From: Phalacrocorax aristotelis
Lineage: Eukaryota > Chordata > Aves > Suliformes > Phalacrocoracidae
DNA: 64,000 nt
Assembly (NCBI RefSeq): GCF_949628215.1
Contig: NC_134284.1
Location: 1,922,001-1,986,000, forward strand
Direction of reading: 5' to 3'
Below are positions 1 through 12,125 of the stretch, piece after piece (the stretch's first letter is position 1; each line of letters starts with the position of its first letter). The notes beneath the pieces are model-generated. The model saw only the letters and a program-made list of their open reading frames with translations, searched no databases and was not told the origin of the DNA. The translations under genes were made by a program, and so were the position numbers.

Positions 1-129
1 TTCTCCTTGGTAGCTACCCTCGCCAATGGCAAAGGAATCTTTCTGAGCACTGTACCACAGCAGGAAGAATAGTGGTCTAAAAATAAAAGCAGTGAGGCAA
101 CTTCTATTAACACCGGTTAGGTTCTTCCT

Positions 130-450
130 GATGTAGCGCCTGACGAGACGCTGGCAATGGGGGCTGCAGCTACCCACCGAGGAGAGCCCCTGAAGGGCGC
201 GCAGACCCGGCCAGCGAGGAGGAGCAGGCCGAGGGGGCCGTGCGTGAGAGCGGCTCTGCCGGGCAGTGTTTGCGCTGCGGCCGCTGTGTTTATATTGCTC
301 TCTAAATTTAGCCTCTGAGTCATCAGAACTGCTGACGGGAGGCTGCTCTGCCCGCAGGCTCCAGCTCTGCACCTGCCCACCCGCCTGCCTGCCTGCGGGC
401 TCCCCTCGCAGCGGGGCAGTGCCGTGCCCCAGCCAGGGCCCTGCTCCCCC
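130..450. promoter_or_regulatory. CpG island with AP-1-type site
   Basis: Roughly the first 170 bases are dense in CG dinucleotides (about 17 by eye), with a NotI-type GCGGCCGC at 277-284; the rest stays GC-rich to about 450. Most vertebrate DNA is CpG-depleted, so a cluster like this usually marks an unmethylated promoter or enhancer. A TGAGTCA (AP-1/NF-E2 core) lies at 316-322 and an AT-rich, TATA-like patch at about 290-294, just beyond the CpG-densest part. Both strands carry short open frames here, but they look like composition effects and match no protein I know. Direction of any transcription is unknown. A GC-rich enhancer is equally possible. Confidence 0.55.
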
Positions 451-3400
451 CCTCGCCCCCTTCCCCTGCCAGGGTATTTTCCTGCAAAAACTTGCAAAGT
501 GTTATTTTAACCAAAACCTTGAGGTACACTTTAATGACTAAGGCGTGTCGCCAATGCACCAAGCAGTTTTGGGAGCACCTCCCTTCTTCTGGTGGTGAGG
601 GAATTGATGCGAAATAAAGGTCAGTCTGTCCCATGGCCTGTGCTGATTAGGTGATAAACAGGGTAAGCTGTGAAACAGTGCTTTCAGTTCACGCTTGGGG
701 TCTGAGTCAATAAACCTGCCTGCACTTGCTGCCTGCAGCTGTGGCTGTGGGAGAGGGTGTTGTCTTCTGGGTGCAGAGGCAAGGTCTGGGCATCTCTTCC
801 TGCACCCTCATCCTCTCCCACAGGATGGGGGCAAAACCCCACCAGACCCTGTGCGGCAGGTAGAGAGCAGTATCGGGTGCTGCTCTATGGAAATGCAAGA
901 CCCTTATTTACTGTATTTATGGAAAATAAGCCGGTGTGCCCCCCAGGGGTGCAGGAGGGGAAGGCTGGGGGCCTGGGAACACAGTGGCCGGTGGTTGCCC
1001 TTCCCAGGTTGCCGTCAGCTGGCTGTTGCCATGGTGTCTGTCTGCTTCCCCTTCCTGCCCGCTCTGGAGAGGAAGGCGTGAGTGGCTGCATGTTTGTTTT
1101 TGAACTACAAGAAAGTTGAGAAAGGGCTCACCTGCGCAGCTATGCCTGCAGCAGGTTTGGGGCAATGAATGTTGCCGTTTGCTGCTCAGACCAGTGCCTC
1201 GGCAGGGGTCAGTGCTGCCCCCCTTGATTGGGCTGGGCAGCCTCTAAATGGGTTTCGGGGGTCTCCTGCACCCCGCATCCCTCCTGCTGCGCCTGTACAT
1301 CCTCTTTTCATAAACACATGTGTTGCTTATCTTGCTTCGCAAAGCCTGATGGAGGCTTTGAGAAAGGAAGCAGTACCTGAGATGATGCCTCCCTCTATGA
1401 CAAGTTTAGCCCTGTGTAACAGAGCCATGGGGTTTGCAAGCCAGAAGGATGCAGATCCCTGAGGACAATCCTCATCCTTCTCTCTCTCTCATCATGAGAA
1501 ATCGTGCCGCTAAGCTCCTCTTTCAGTTTTTCTCTGTTACTCTCTCCTTTTTCTCCCTGCTGCTTTTACACATGCATTATTATTTGGTCATTAGGAATCA
1601 CAGCTGGAAAGATTTGTATTTGACTTTCATTGGCCTGCATTTCTTGCTCCAGCAGGGGACACCTTCTGTAACCTCTGTTGCCTTGGGGACTGTGACTTTC
1701 TAGTCTTTCTAAGCTAAAGCATATTTTGTGGTAGCACAATGCCTCCAGCCACCTGGCAGCCAAAACAGCCTTCAGCGATGAGTCAGCAACTGCTCCCGGT
1801 GTGCAAGTATTTTTGTTTTCAGTGAATAAATAAAGTCCCAACAACTTATTGCTAATACTTGTATTAGTCATTAAAGGAAGAATGATGTTTTTACGCACAC
1901 ATATACCATTATTCTTCTTTTGCTCTAACAGTACCATTTATGGCCATATTTTAATCCTAGTTAAGATGGGATCAGAATTTGACCCTTAACCATCTGGAAG
2001 CCATGAAGCAAAGTCAGAAGTTGGCCATGAGGTCAAGAGGGTAGACAGGTGTACCCTTCTGTATATGTGATAGGAATGTACCAGACCCAGATACGATGTG
2101 TATGTGATGAATGTATTCTTCATTTTTTTAAGGAGGGATATTAATGGCACGTATATATCAGGTGGAAAAGTAAATCTTATTATTCATCTGTTAAACATTT
2201 ATGCTCAAGGATTCAAGGAGCTGTGTCAGAGGGACAACATTGTCTTTGAGCTGTATTACCTGTCCTGATCTTCCCTTGATCACCCTGTGCAAGGGCTTGG
2301 TAGGAGTAAAAAGCTTTTGACATCTGGGGTGCTATTTGACAGATATATATCTGTAGGCTTACGGTGCGAACATGTATTAGGAATTAATTCTGGGGAGGGA
2401 ATAAATGTTGGGTCAATCATGTCCCTCTTTCATTTGCTTCCAGTAAAAGTCTTGCTGGTTTTTGTGTTTGTTTACCAGTATTCTGGGTTTTGGTTCAGCA
2501 GAGTTTATGGAGTAGACTTCACTAATTCACTGTTGCTGCAGAGGACACTTTTCCTGCAAAATGGCCTTTCCTTGTGACTCATTGAAGCATTCATGCTAAG
2601 GCCTCAGACAGTTTCTTAAGGATATCCCCTTTAAAAAGCAGCAGCTGCAATAGGAAATGGTTTTGTGTGTTTCCAGCTTTGTGTTGACTTGCTGTATTCA
2701 CAGGACTGGTCTTATTTACTTACAGTTAGTATAAAGGGCAAAAGGGGCTTCTTTCCGTCTTGGGAAAGGAGCTTAAAATGTTCATACTGTTGCTACCACA
2801 TGGAGGTGGCAAAGTGTTCATCCCTGCACTTCTGTGCGGTAGTGACTCTGAGGATTAAATTGTTATGATGAGGAACAAATCAGCATAGGGAAGATTAGGA
2901 AATTATAAACCTGTGCCACAAAGGTTATGAGTCTTAGGAGACGATAAGAATTGACTTGAAACGTATCACATCTGAAAAAATGAGATGCCAAATTCATGGA
3001 CTCACACTCCTGGGTTTTCTGTCCTTCCTGGCAGGTAAATTATACCACACAAAAACCCTCAGTCCTGAGATATTTGACTATTTTGGTCTTGGCACAGGCG
3101 TATCTAAGGAAAAGCTACTGAAACTTGTGAAAGGGACATTTTTTAGACTGGGACAGTTCTTCCCATAAATTGTTTACTCTATTTGTATTGCAAAGAATAT
3201 CAGCCATTTCCATTCTGTGGCTCTTGTCCTGTGCTGAATTAGTACCATGGAAAGCAGATCAGCCCAGAAGTGAAACCATAACTCTGTAAACCCTGTTAGC
3301 TAGGCTTGCTACTGAAGCAAGCAGCCCCAGCTTGCTCCTCTTCTCAGGTGACCTTTCTGTTGTGCCAGCACAAGCACCAGCTTGACTGCATGATGCCATG

Positions 3401-6400
3401 GGTCAGATGGATTAGGATGACCTGATTAATAGTAAAGATGACTTCTTTATGAGATTACTTCTGGCCTTGATCATTGTCCTGCGCTAGTGTGAGGAGAGGA
3501 CAGTGTGAGCAGGCTGTTTCAGTTCGCAAGCCAGGGAAAGTGTGTGTGAGACTACACCGCCATGGAAGGAAATGCTGGCTGAATGCAGACCCAGGGAAAT
3601 GCAAGCTCTAGGTCTGGGACTAAAACTTGGAAAGCTGCCCTCGGCCTAGTGCTCTATTTTTTAATTTCAAAACAAAATTAACGGTGTCAGTGTCCTTCAT
3701 AAAGTGATTTGAGAACTTATGCTTTTTATAAGCGGAGGGAGCAGGGTGAAATAATTCCTATTCTGCTCTTGCATGGAAGTCTCCTTGAGTATCTGAGGCA
3801 AATAGTGAGAAACATTTTTAACTGAGAAGGACAAAAATGCTGTACCAAAGAAGTGGCTTCAAGAGGCAGTGAAATAAACAGCGTAGAGTATGAACTAAAA
3901 AAAAAAATTAGAGTTTTCTCAGGATTTGTGATGCCACATCCCACTGGTGCTCTTGCAGGTCTGTAGCCCTCCTGAAAGTAGAGATCTAAAATTCTTATTT
4001 ACCAGATAAAAACAAAACCCGATACCTTCCTCAAAAAGTTCCCCCACCTTAAAAAAAAAAAAAAAGGGAGGAAGATGAGCTCAATCCTTCCCCTGGCCTC
4101 CTGAGCATGGCCTCCTTTACCTATCACAGCAAAGGACAAGTAATCCTTTTCTTCTGAGGTGGCATTTAAAACTTAAAGAGGAGACAGAATATTTAGAAAC
4201 TTGTTATGGTGTATGAGGAGCCCAAAGCAGCCTCCTGCATGAAGCAGGGCATTAATATGGGGATTCTTACATATATTTGTCCTCCTGACAGTGTGGAATA
4301 GCTGAAATTGCACATACCAGATCACCACACCTCCTCTTGTCTGCCCCCAAATTAACCTGTTTTGTAAAATTTCATGAGAGCTTCCATTAAAGAGGGTTCA
4401 CCAGTGAGGCTGAGATGTATTTCAAGTTTAGGATTTTGATACCAATTTTTAAACATCCTTTTGCATTTCCTATGCTAAGTTCCTGTAAGACACTTCTTTA
4501 CCTTCTTGGCTGCCAGTAGAATAAAATAATCTGCCAAAACAGATTGTCCTCAGAGCATCTCTAGTATGTTTGTCCATGGTGCTCTCCTAGCATAGATCCC
4601 TACTTGTGGTAAATGCAGAAGGCATTGTGCTTGCATGCCACTTCATTGACATGCTACCTGAAGATCTCTGTTTAAGGAGCAGTCCGCTTAAGCTGTAATA
4701 GCTTGATAAGAACATGGTATCTAGGTGTCATTGGGACATTGTGGTTCCACATGCATGTTTGAGCAGGTTTGGGAGTGTAGTTCTGTGGAGGAGGGTAAGA
4801 AGAATCTCTGGAGTTTGATGAGGAAGGACAAGTCTGGTCAAACTGAGAGGTGAGTAACAAAACAAAAAGCATCTTGCTTTTTGACACCAAATTAGGGTTT
4901 TGTAACCCAGCCCTAGGGATCGTTTATAAAAGATTGTTTTCACCTGTAAACCTAGTAATGCCTGGGCAATCAGTATGGACTGAACCCAGGGTTGGTTACT
5001 CTGAAATAAATGATACCAGGTTCTAGAGTGGCTGTAGGTTATGTTCCAAACATAGTAGTGTTGAAATGTGTGACGGGATCTGTGTGAACTCTTCTAAATC
5101 CAGGAGACAACCGTTAAGTCTTGAGGGTAAGAAGAATGGCCCACTGCTAAGATGTGAGATGAACACAGGTTTTCCAAAGCCTGTTTTTTGTGTGCTTGTG
5201 ATTCAAATGGCATAGATCTACTCACGCTGAAATATGAACATAATTTAATGACCGTCTGAGAGGGCTTTGAATAGCTGTCTGTTGACACATGTCCAATACA
5301 CCAACTCTGGTTGCAACTCTCTCTTATTTGTGATTATGTAAAGAACGCCTTGCAACTGTGCTTTTCTGCCCTGTTGGGCTAATCTGGGTTGAAACATCTT
5401 GTTCATATAATGTGCTTCAATGCTCTTTTATGAACTCCTGTGTACCGAGGCAAAGTTGTTCAAAGCTGGTCTTCTGTTTCTGTGTCTGCTGGGCATGGGG
5501 TGGCAGGGGGGAGAGGGGAAGATTGGGGCTGGTTTGTTTTGTTTTCCAGAAATGATCAGTTCTGCTTAGCAAATATGGAATTCTGGATGAGAAAACAAAG
5601 ACTGACTTCTAATAGAGGGGTCAGTTATTGAGGTGAAATAGTATCTCAGGCTGGGCAATGTAAAGAGAAACCCACCGGTTTGTATGAGATGCCATTAAAG
5701 TGTGGGAAGGTGGGGGTATAATCTTTTGCAGGGGTGATTACATACAACAAAAGAAGGAACAGTGTTCCTGCTCCAAAGCTGCATTATATAGTCTGGTGTC
5801 CCCCTGAAACTCAACTCCCATGTTTCTTCCTTGACAATGGGACCTGAAATAACCTCTTGGTTTTGGTTTTTTGTGTGTTTTCAAGTATGTTCTTGCTTAA
5901 GGTTTAATTGGCTCCAGTCAGTAGGAAAGGGCTCCAAGGCTGATTATTTATGGCTTACTGTCAAAAGTGGCTATAAAAAGGGCAGTATTATCTTGGAGAT
6001 GCTGGGAAGGAAAATGTGGTGGGGGGGAGGGTGGGGGAGTGTGTGTGTGCACGAATGTGTTTTCTTGTACTAGATGAAATCAGAGTTTTGCTGTCTCAGC
6101 AGTGTGGTTTAAATTGAAGATTAACCCTTTGACCTTCACGGTGTCAAATCACTTACAGATGGATCACCAGTTATATTTTTTTCTTTTTTTTTTTTAACTT
6201 TTGGGGTGAAGGGGGGCTTTTTTTTTAAAAAAAAAAAGGTTGTTTGTTCATGCAGCTGGGGCTTTTGAAAGGCTCAGAAGCCAATCTGATTAAAAACAGC
6301 ACTTGGCTAAACTCTGCAAAATCCTACAAGCAAAAAAAAAAGTTTAATCCTCTTGTGCACAATGCAGAAAGGGTCTGCTTTTTTCTTTTTGTAATGTTAG

Positions 6401-8546
6401 AGCTACAATTATTTTTGGAGAACTTATCATTTCGCTCTCTCCCCTCATCCCTTGCTGCACCTCCTTGTTATGCTGATGGGATTAAAGTGTCTGCTCTTGA
6501 AAAGTGTAACTGAGTTGTTACTGGAAAAGAGAAGTGGTATGTTGCAATTTTAGAAATATAAATAACCTTGCTTCAACTGTTCTCCTCTACAGCATCAGCA
6601 GAACAGAAATCAAGTGTGGTGGCAGCTTTTTCTCTTTCTACACAACTTGGCCTTAAACACGGAGGCAAACAGGAACCACACTGGGCAGAGGTGAGCTTCG
6701 CCCGCCTGTTTCAGGTCGCATCCAGTCTGCAGGGAGCACTGAACAAACACTGGTTCGGGGGCGAGACATTGCACACCGCCAGCCGGATGTGAGGACTCTG
6801 AATTTCTGATACTGGTCTTGAAGTTTGGGGGTTTTTACGGACTCTTCTTTGCTGCTGCCTGCCTCATGGGGCAGGGAGCTCTTGTCCAACACTGTCGAAG
6901 GAAAGCCAGAATGTGGGTGTGTTTGGTAAAGCTTGCTGCTGGTTCCCCACGCCGGTGACCTCTGTGCAAGGGAGGCAGGTATTAGACTAATGGCTTCCTC
7001 TGCCCTGTGTGTTAGTCCATGGTAGAGTGCAGGAGTGTCATTTTGGCTGCTAGTTAAAAATGATGTCTGGGATTGATGACGCTAAATATACTTTGGGTAT
7101 CTTCCAGAGCAGAGATGCTCAATTCCTCCACAAAGAAAGTTCTTTTTAGCAATGAAAACATTCAAGTAGCTTATATGCCTCAGGTTACTTGTTTTAAGCA
7201 TGGATTACTGCTTACTTCCTTGCACCCTGTGTGAGAGATAATCACAAAGAAATCTCTGAAATCTTTCTATCGGGCACCAGTTGCAGCTCTGTCACATGAA
7301 GTTGTTCTTTGTCATTGCCATCAACAGACAAAATCGTTTCAGTAGAACAGTCTTAAAATTAAATCTTCCTGGGGCTGCTGGTGGCTATAAGTTTCTGCCA
7401 CTGTTTGCTTCCAGTTCAGTGTTTGCAGTGCCCATGAGCCAGCTTGAAGCCAAAAACCATGTAATATGACACAACCGTCATTCTTCTACAATGTTAATGT
7501 ATATGTTTTTATTAGGTTTATGATGGGTGGTTTTTTGTTTTGTTTTTCTTTTCTCTTACTATAATGTGGTGGGTCAGGAAGGCTTAGGTCCCAGGCATCC
7601 AAGAGTTTTGCTTCAGGATGTGACAGGGAAATTAATTAACAACGTCTGACAAGTACACCGTACAAGCAGTCTGTCCATTACTTTTGTATGTAATGTTTGG
7701 AGGCTGCTGTAAGCATATATTGACTAGCAGCAGTAATATTACTTCAGGGAAGACCTTCTAACAGTTCCCAGTTTGTATGCACTCAGAAGTTTGTCCATAT
7801 GACTGACACTATTTACCCAGCACAGGTAAATTGCCCTGCAGAAAGGAAGTAGCCTTAGATATCAATGGCTACTTCTCTGTAGCCTTAAAGATTGTTAGTT
7901 GACAAACCCAGTGACAGCTAGGGTAAAACACAAATGGAAAAGCAATACAGACTTTATTTTCTTCAGACTGTTTCCATGTTGCCACTGCACCTTGTTGTAG
8001 GTCTCAGATTATATAACCAGCATGAGGTTATATGAGAGCTGTCCAGAGAATTGCTCTTCAGTCCTGTTACGAACATCGACTTCAGGTGTTGAGAAATTCT
8101 TCTGCTTTTGATCCACTCTTAAAAATAAGCATTACTGTACGGGAAGAGTAGTTTACTTGCACATACGCTTTCTCCTCCACCCCTCTCTGCATATCCTTCT
8201 CTAATTCATGCTTTCTCTGGTATTTGTATAATCTCATCATTGCACTGTAGTGTCTGGTGACAATTTGCTGAACACAAGTTAAATTTGGACTTTCTCCCTC
8301 TCTTCCAGCCCCGTTCTCTTGATTTTCATCCTGCTTTACTGTGGCAAAATGTGCTTTAGCTCCCTGAAAGAGGTCCCCAAGCCTTTTTCACTTCCAAATT
8401 TTCACAGTCACTCTCTTTCAACATAAGGAGAGTTTATGTGAGAAAAACTTTTTTTCTCCTCCTATGTTATTTTTCTAGCTAGAGCTAGAGTAATATGTTT
8501 GTCCGTGATGGTTAATAATTCATATAAAAATCTCAAGCAATATTTT
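451..8546. other. Unique non-coding sequence
   Basis: No exon, RNA gene or intact mobile element is visible. The open frames here are short and unlike any protein family I know. The stretch holds several AATAAA hexamers (for example in the AATAAATAAA run near 1,825), a T/A-rich low-complexity patch at about 6,176-6,238 where a T tract directly precedes an A tract, and a G-rich patch at about 6,018-6,040 followed by a short GT run. The texture fits vertebrate intron or intergenic DNA. Confidence 0.6.
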
Positions 8547-8597
8547 GGGGGGTGGGTTTTATGGAGAGGGGGGCGGGAGGGTTTTTTTGGGAGGGGG
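8547..8597 (+). repeat. G-quadruplex-type G-run cluster
   Basis: Seven G runs of three to six bases lie on the + strand within about 50 bases: 8,547-8,552, 8,554-8,556, 8,568-8,573, 8,575-8,577, 8,579-8,581, 8,589-8,591 and 8,593-8,597. They are separated by short loops of 1 to 11 bases. This satisfies the usual four-tract quadruplex pattern more than once. Whether it folds or has a role cannot be told from the sequence. Confidence 0.6.
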
Positions 8598-9686
8598 TAT
8601 TGGTTTTTCTTTTGTGTTGTTTCTTTAAGCATGTGCACTACAGAGTTACCCAGAGGGATACAAGTGATAGCTATTGCTGACTATGCTGCAGCAGTATGGG
8701 AAGCCACTCTGCCCATGTTGACAGAGGTGAGGCTTTCCAAACCTTGCTTTGCACAGTCTGCTTGGAGTAAACGCTGGTCATTGCTGAACGAGGACTTAAA
8801 TGAGCGGGAAAGCCTGAGCGGTAGTGCAAGCACAGATTGAGCTGGGGACCCCTGAGAAGCTGGATGTTAAGGAGAAGACTCTCTAATCAGAAGCTCCTAT
8901 AGAGGCAGGAGTGGAAGTGCTGAGGCTCAGGAAGCAATGCAACAATGCCGCCTTGCCCATACGGCATGCTCTGGGATTTGACGCTTGCGTTTTCCCACTG
9001 GTTGCCAGGAGCCCTTTATCAGGAACAGTCAAAGCTACATCATAACAGCTCTACAAACTATGAAAAATTCAATGAGTGCATCTAACACTTAAAAACAATC
9101 GTGAGCTTTCCCCTTCCCCTCTGCATTGGCTTGACTGCCAAACAAGCCAACAAGGCCTGTTCTCTGGATGCTGGAAAGATAAATCTGGTACTGGCGCTTT
9201 CTGGTCTTGGGACCCAACCAGTTTATCTAGGGTAAGACTCTCCTTAACATGGAGAAACAAGTATCTGAAACTGTTCCTCAGTTGGGCTGCCTGCCTTGGT
9301 AGAGTCATTTGGCCCAGAGAAAGACACATCTTTGCCAGTCCATATTTCCCGCTGTAACAACAGGCTTATCAAAATTGGTCATGCCAGGGTCGCAAGTTAA
9401 AATCTCCTTGAACAACAATACTTCATTGGAGACATAGAGCTAATGCTAGACAAAGGCTGACTTCCTGCAATATGCGTGTTGGTTACTGGTGCCAGAGATT
9501 TACAACCACTGATAATATATTTTAATTATATTCCATATCTGCATATCTTGGAGAAAGGAAATATGCTCTGTCAACCCAAAAGTCTTATTTTGCTTCATGT
9601 AGATTTGGAGAAGCAGGCTGGTTATTCACTTAGGGAAGAGCAGCTACTTCATACTTACAGTCTCACCTACTTGAGGAAATAGTGGG
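8598..9686. other. Unique sequence flanking the CR1 3' end
   Basis: No supported gene. Open frames on both strands at about 9,070-9,355 are mirror-image chance frames with no recognisable domain. The base before the CR1 3' end shows no obvious target-site duplication when compared with the 5' flank, as expected for CR1, which usually leaves none or a very short one. Confidence 0.55.
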
Positions 9687-9757
9687 AATCACAGAATCCC
9701 AGGTTGGAAGGGACCTCAGGGATCATCTAGCCCAACCTCTCCAGGAAGAGCACAGTC

Positions 9758-10757
9758 TAGACAAGATGGCCCAGCACCCTGTCCAGACGACTCTTGAAGG
9801 TGTCCAATGTGGCCGAGTCAACCCCTTCCCTCGGGAGATTATTCCAATGGTGAGTGTCCTCACTGTGAAAAATTTCCCTCTGGTGTCCAATCGGAATCTC
9901 CCCAAGAGCAACTTGTGTCCATTCCCCCTTGTCCTCTCCATGGGACTCCCTGTAAAAAGGGAGTCTCCATCTTCTTTGTAGCTCCCCATTAAGTACTGGT
10001 ACATGGTGATGAGATCCCCTCTGAGCCTCCTTTTCTCAAGGCTGAACAAACCCAGCTGTCCCAGCCTATCCTCATATGGCAGCTTCCCAGTCCTCTGATC
10101 ATCTTCGTGGCCCTTCTCTGGACCCCTTCCAGCCTGGCCACATCCTTTTTGTATAGAGGGAACCAGAACTGTACACAGTAGTCCAGGTGTGGCCTGGCCA
10201 GCGCTGAGTAGAGTGGGATAATGACTTCTCTGTCTCTGCTGGTGATGCCCTTTTGATGCAACCCAGCATCCTGTTTGCCTTCTTGGCCGCAGCAGCCACT
10301 GTTCACTCATGTTGAGCTTCCTGCCCACCAGGACCCCCAGGTCCCTTCCCACAGAGCTGCTCTCCAGCCAGGTGCATCCCAGGCTGTGCTGCACTCCCGC
10401 GTTATGTTTTCCCAGGTGCGTGACCTTATGCTTCTCCTTGTTGAACTTCATAAGGTTCTTGCTTGCCCACTCTTCCAGCCTATCCAGATCTTCCTGCAGA
10501 GCAGCTCTCCCTTCTGGAGTGTCTACTTCCCCACTCAACTTGGTGTCGCCTACAAGTGTCATCAGGCTACACTTGATGTTATCCAGATCACTTACAAAGA
10601 TGTTGAATAACATTGGGCCCAATACTGATCCCTGGAGGACTCCACTTGTGACAGGTTGCCCCTTGGAAAAGGAGCTATTTACCACCACCCTTTGGGTGCG
10701 GCCTGTCAGCCAGGTCCCCACCCACTGCACAGACCACTTGTCTAGGCCATAACGCAT
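9758..10757 (-). pseudogene. CR1 C-terminal reverse transcriptase, frameshifted
   Basis: The segment starts MRYGLDKW and contains the GVLQGSVLGPMLFNIFVSDL block of the palm. The catalytic motif C, normally FADD in CR1, reads LVGD here (codons at 10,556-10,545), so the first of the two metal-binding aspartates is gone. The thumb and tail are recognisable ([39 protein letters not shown]) but switch frame at about 10,300, back at about 10,090, and again at about 9,860. The final part, ending in the CR1-like LPREGVD and LDTFKSRLD blocks, closes at a TAG at 9,760-9,758, just before the 3' UTR. The enzyme is dead both by frame breaks and by loss of the catalytic residue. Confidence 0.9.
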
Positions 10758-10760
10758 TCA

Positions 10761-11744
10761 TTTCTCCAGGAGGAGACTGTGGGGGACTGTATCAAAGGCC
10801 TTGGAGAAGTCCAGGTAGACCATGTCTGCCGCCCACCCCATGTCAACCAGGCAAGTCACTTTGTCGTAGGAGGCCACCAGGTTTGTCTAGCACGATCTGC
10901 CTTTAGTGAAGCCATGTTGGCTTTTCCCAATCACGTGCTTCATTTGACTTGTGATGGCCCTCAGGAGGATTCGTTCCATAACTTTCCCAGGGATTGAAGT
11001 AAGGCTGATGGGCCTATAGTTACCCGGATCCTCCCTCAAGCCCTTCTTGTAGGTAACATTTGTCTTCCCCCAGTCCTCTGGGACATCCCCCGTTCTCCAC
11101 GACTTCTCAAAGATAATGGAGAGTGGCCGTGCAAGGATGTCAGCCATCTCTGTCACCACCCTCAGGTGGATGGCATCAGAGCCCATTGATTTGTAGGGGT
11201 CAAGCTCCTGTAGTAATTCATGTACTAACTCTTCCTTCACTGATGGTGGGTCAGTGTTTGGATCAACCGGCAATTTCCTTCCCAAAGCCTGGGACCCAAC
11301 AGTGCTGGTAAAGACAGAGGTGAAGACACTGTTGAGGACCTCTGCCTTTTCTGCATCATTGGTGATTGACTCTCCTTTTCTGTTTAACAGTGGGCCTATG
11401 TTTTCCTTCTTTTTCTGCTTATGGTTGACATGTCTGAAGAAACCTTTCTTGTTATTGTTGACATCTACAGCCAGTTTTGATTCGAATTGGGCTTTTGCTT
11501 TTCTAACTGCACCTCTGCACACCCTGGCAATGCCCTTGTAGCCCTCAACGGATAGTCCACCACTTCTCCATCTCTGGTGTGCTTCCCTTTTGGATTTGAG
11601 TAGACCCAGGAGGTCATGGTTGAGCCAAGGGGGCCTCTTGCTCTGCTTACTTCCCTTTCCTTTGCAGGGGATAAATTGCCTTTGTGCTTCCAATAGAAAG
11701 TTCCTGAAGAGTTCCCAGCACTCACTAGCTCCTTTGTCTTCCTT
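10761..11744 (-). pseudogene. CR1 linker and N-terminal reverse transcriptase
   Basis: The frame continues from the endonuclease fragment. First comes a basic linker (a run with RPPWLNHDLL and many Lys/Arg). It is followed by reverse transcriptase blocks including NYRPISLTSIPGKVMERIL and SQHGFTKGRSC, both typical of CR1/L2-clade enzymes. A TAG at 10,889-10,887 interrupts it immediately after GRSC. The frame goes on through VYLDFSKAFDTVPH, which carries the first catalytic Asp (motif A, LDFSKAFD), and then a TGA at 10,760-10,758. All three open stretches from 12,086 to 10,757 are in one register, so only stop codons and no indels separate them. Confidence 0.92.
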
Positions 11745-11747
11745 TCA

Positions 11748-12122
11748 AATCCCTCCCAGCTGAGCCCTGAGTGAACTGAAGTTTGCTCTTCTAAAATCCA
11801 GAACCCTTGTCTTAGAGCTGACCTTCAGCACACTCAGCAGGATCCCGAACTCCACAATGTTGTGGTCACTGCAGCCAAGGCTCTCACTAACTGAGATATT
11901 ACAAAGCAGGCTTTCTCGGTTTGTGAATAGCAAGTCCAGCAGCGCCTCATTCCTGGTTGGCACATCTAACATTTGTACCAGGGAACAGTCCTCTATACAT
12001 TCCAGGAACTTGGTGGATGACATGCGAGCTGCCGTAGTGTTCCTCCAGCAAATGTCTGGGTAGTTGAAATCACCCATCAGGACCAAGTTCTGTTGGCCAG
12101 AAGCTTGCTTTAGTGCTCCAAA
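11748..12122 (-). pseudogene. CR1 endonuclease domain, C-terminal fragment
   Basis: Translation in the main CR1 frame gives the last part of the exonuclease-endonuclease-phosphatase fold. A GDFN motif (the strand with the catalytic Asp and Asn) is followed about 65 residues later by SDHNIVEF, containing the invariant Asp-His pair near the C terminus of these enzymes. The domain would nick target DNA to prime reverse transcription. The N-terminal half, with its catalytic Glu, is absent because of the element's 5' truncation, so no activity is possible. A TGA at 11,747-11,745 ends the open stretch; the same frame then continues straight into the linker and reverse transcriptase, showing that this stop is a mutation and not a domain boundary. 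Confidence 0.9.
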
Positions 12123-12125
12123 GAT

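Larger units (their letters stand above)
9687..12125 (-). mobile_element. CR1: CR1 LINE, 5'-truncated, antisense
   Basis: This is a chicken-repeat-1 non-LTR retrotransposon lying on the minus strand. Read on its own strand it contains the end of the apurinic-type endonuclease domain, a linker, the reverse transcriptase, a short 3' UTR with the CR1 hallmark GGTCCCTTCCAACC, and a 3' end of one full ATTCTGTG octamer plus part of a second at about 9,687-9,697. CR1 copies by target-primed reverse transcription, and 5' truncation is the normal outcome. A full element is about 4.5 kb, so ORF1 and most of the endonuclease are missing. The 5' border is fuzzy (about 12,115-12,140). Moderate decay, with three in-frame stops and three frameshifts over about 2.35 kb, suggests neither a brand-new nor a very ancient insertion. 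It is certainly non-autonomous now. Confidence 0.95.
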
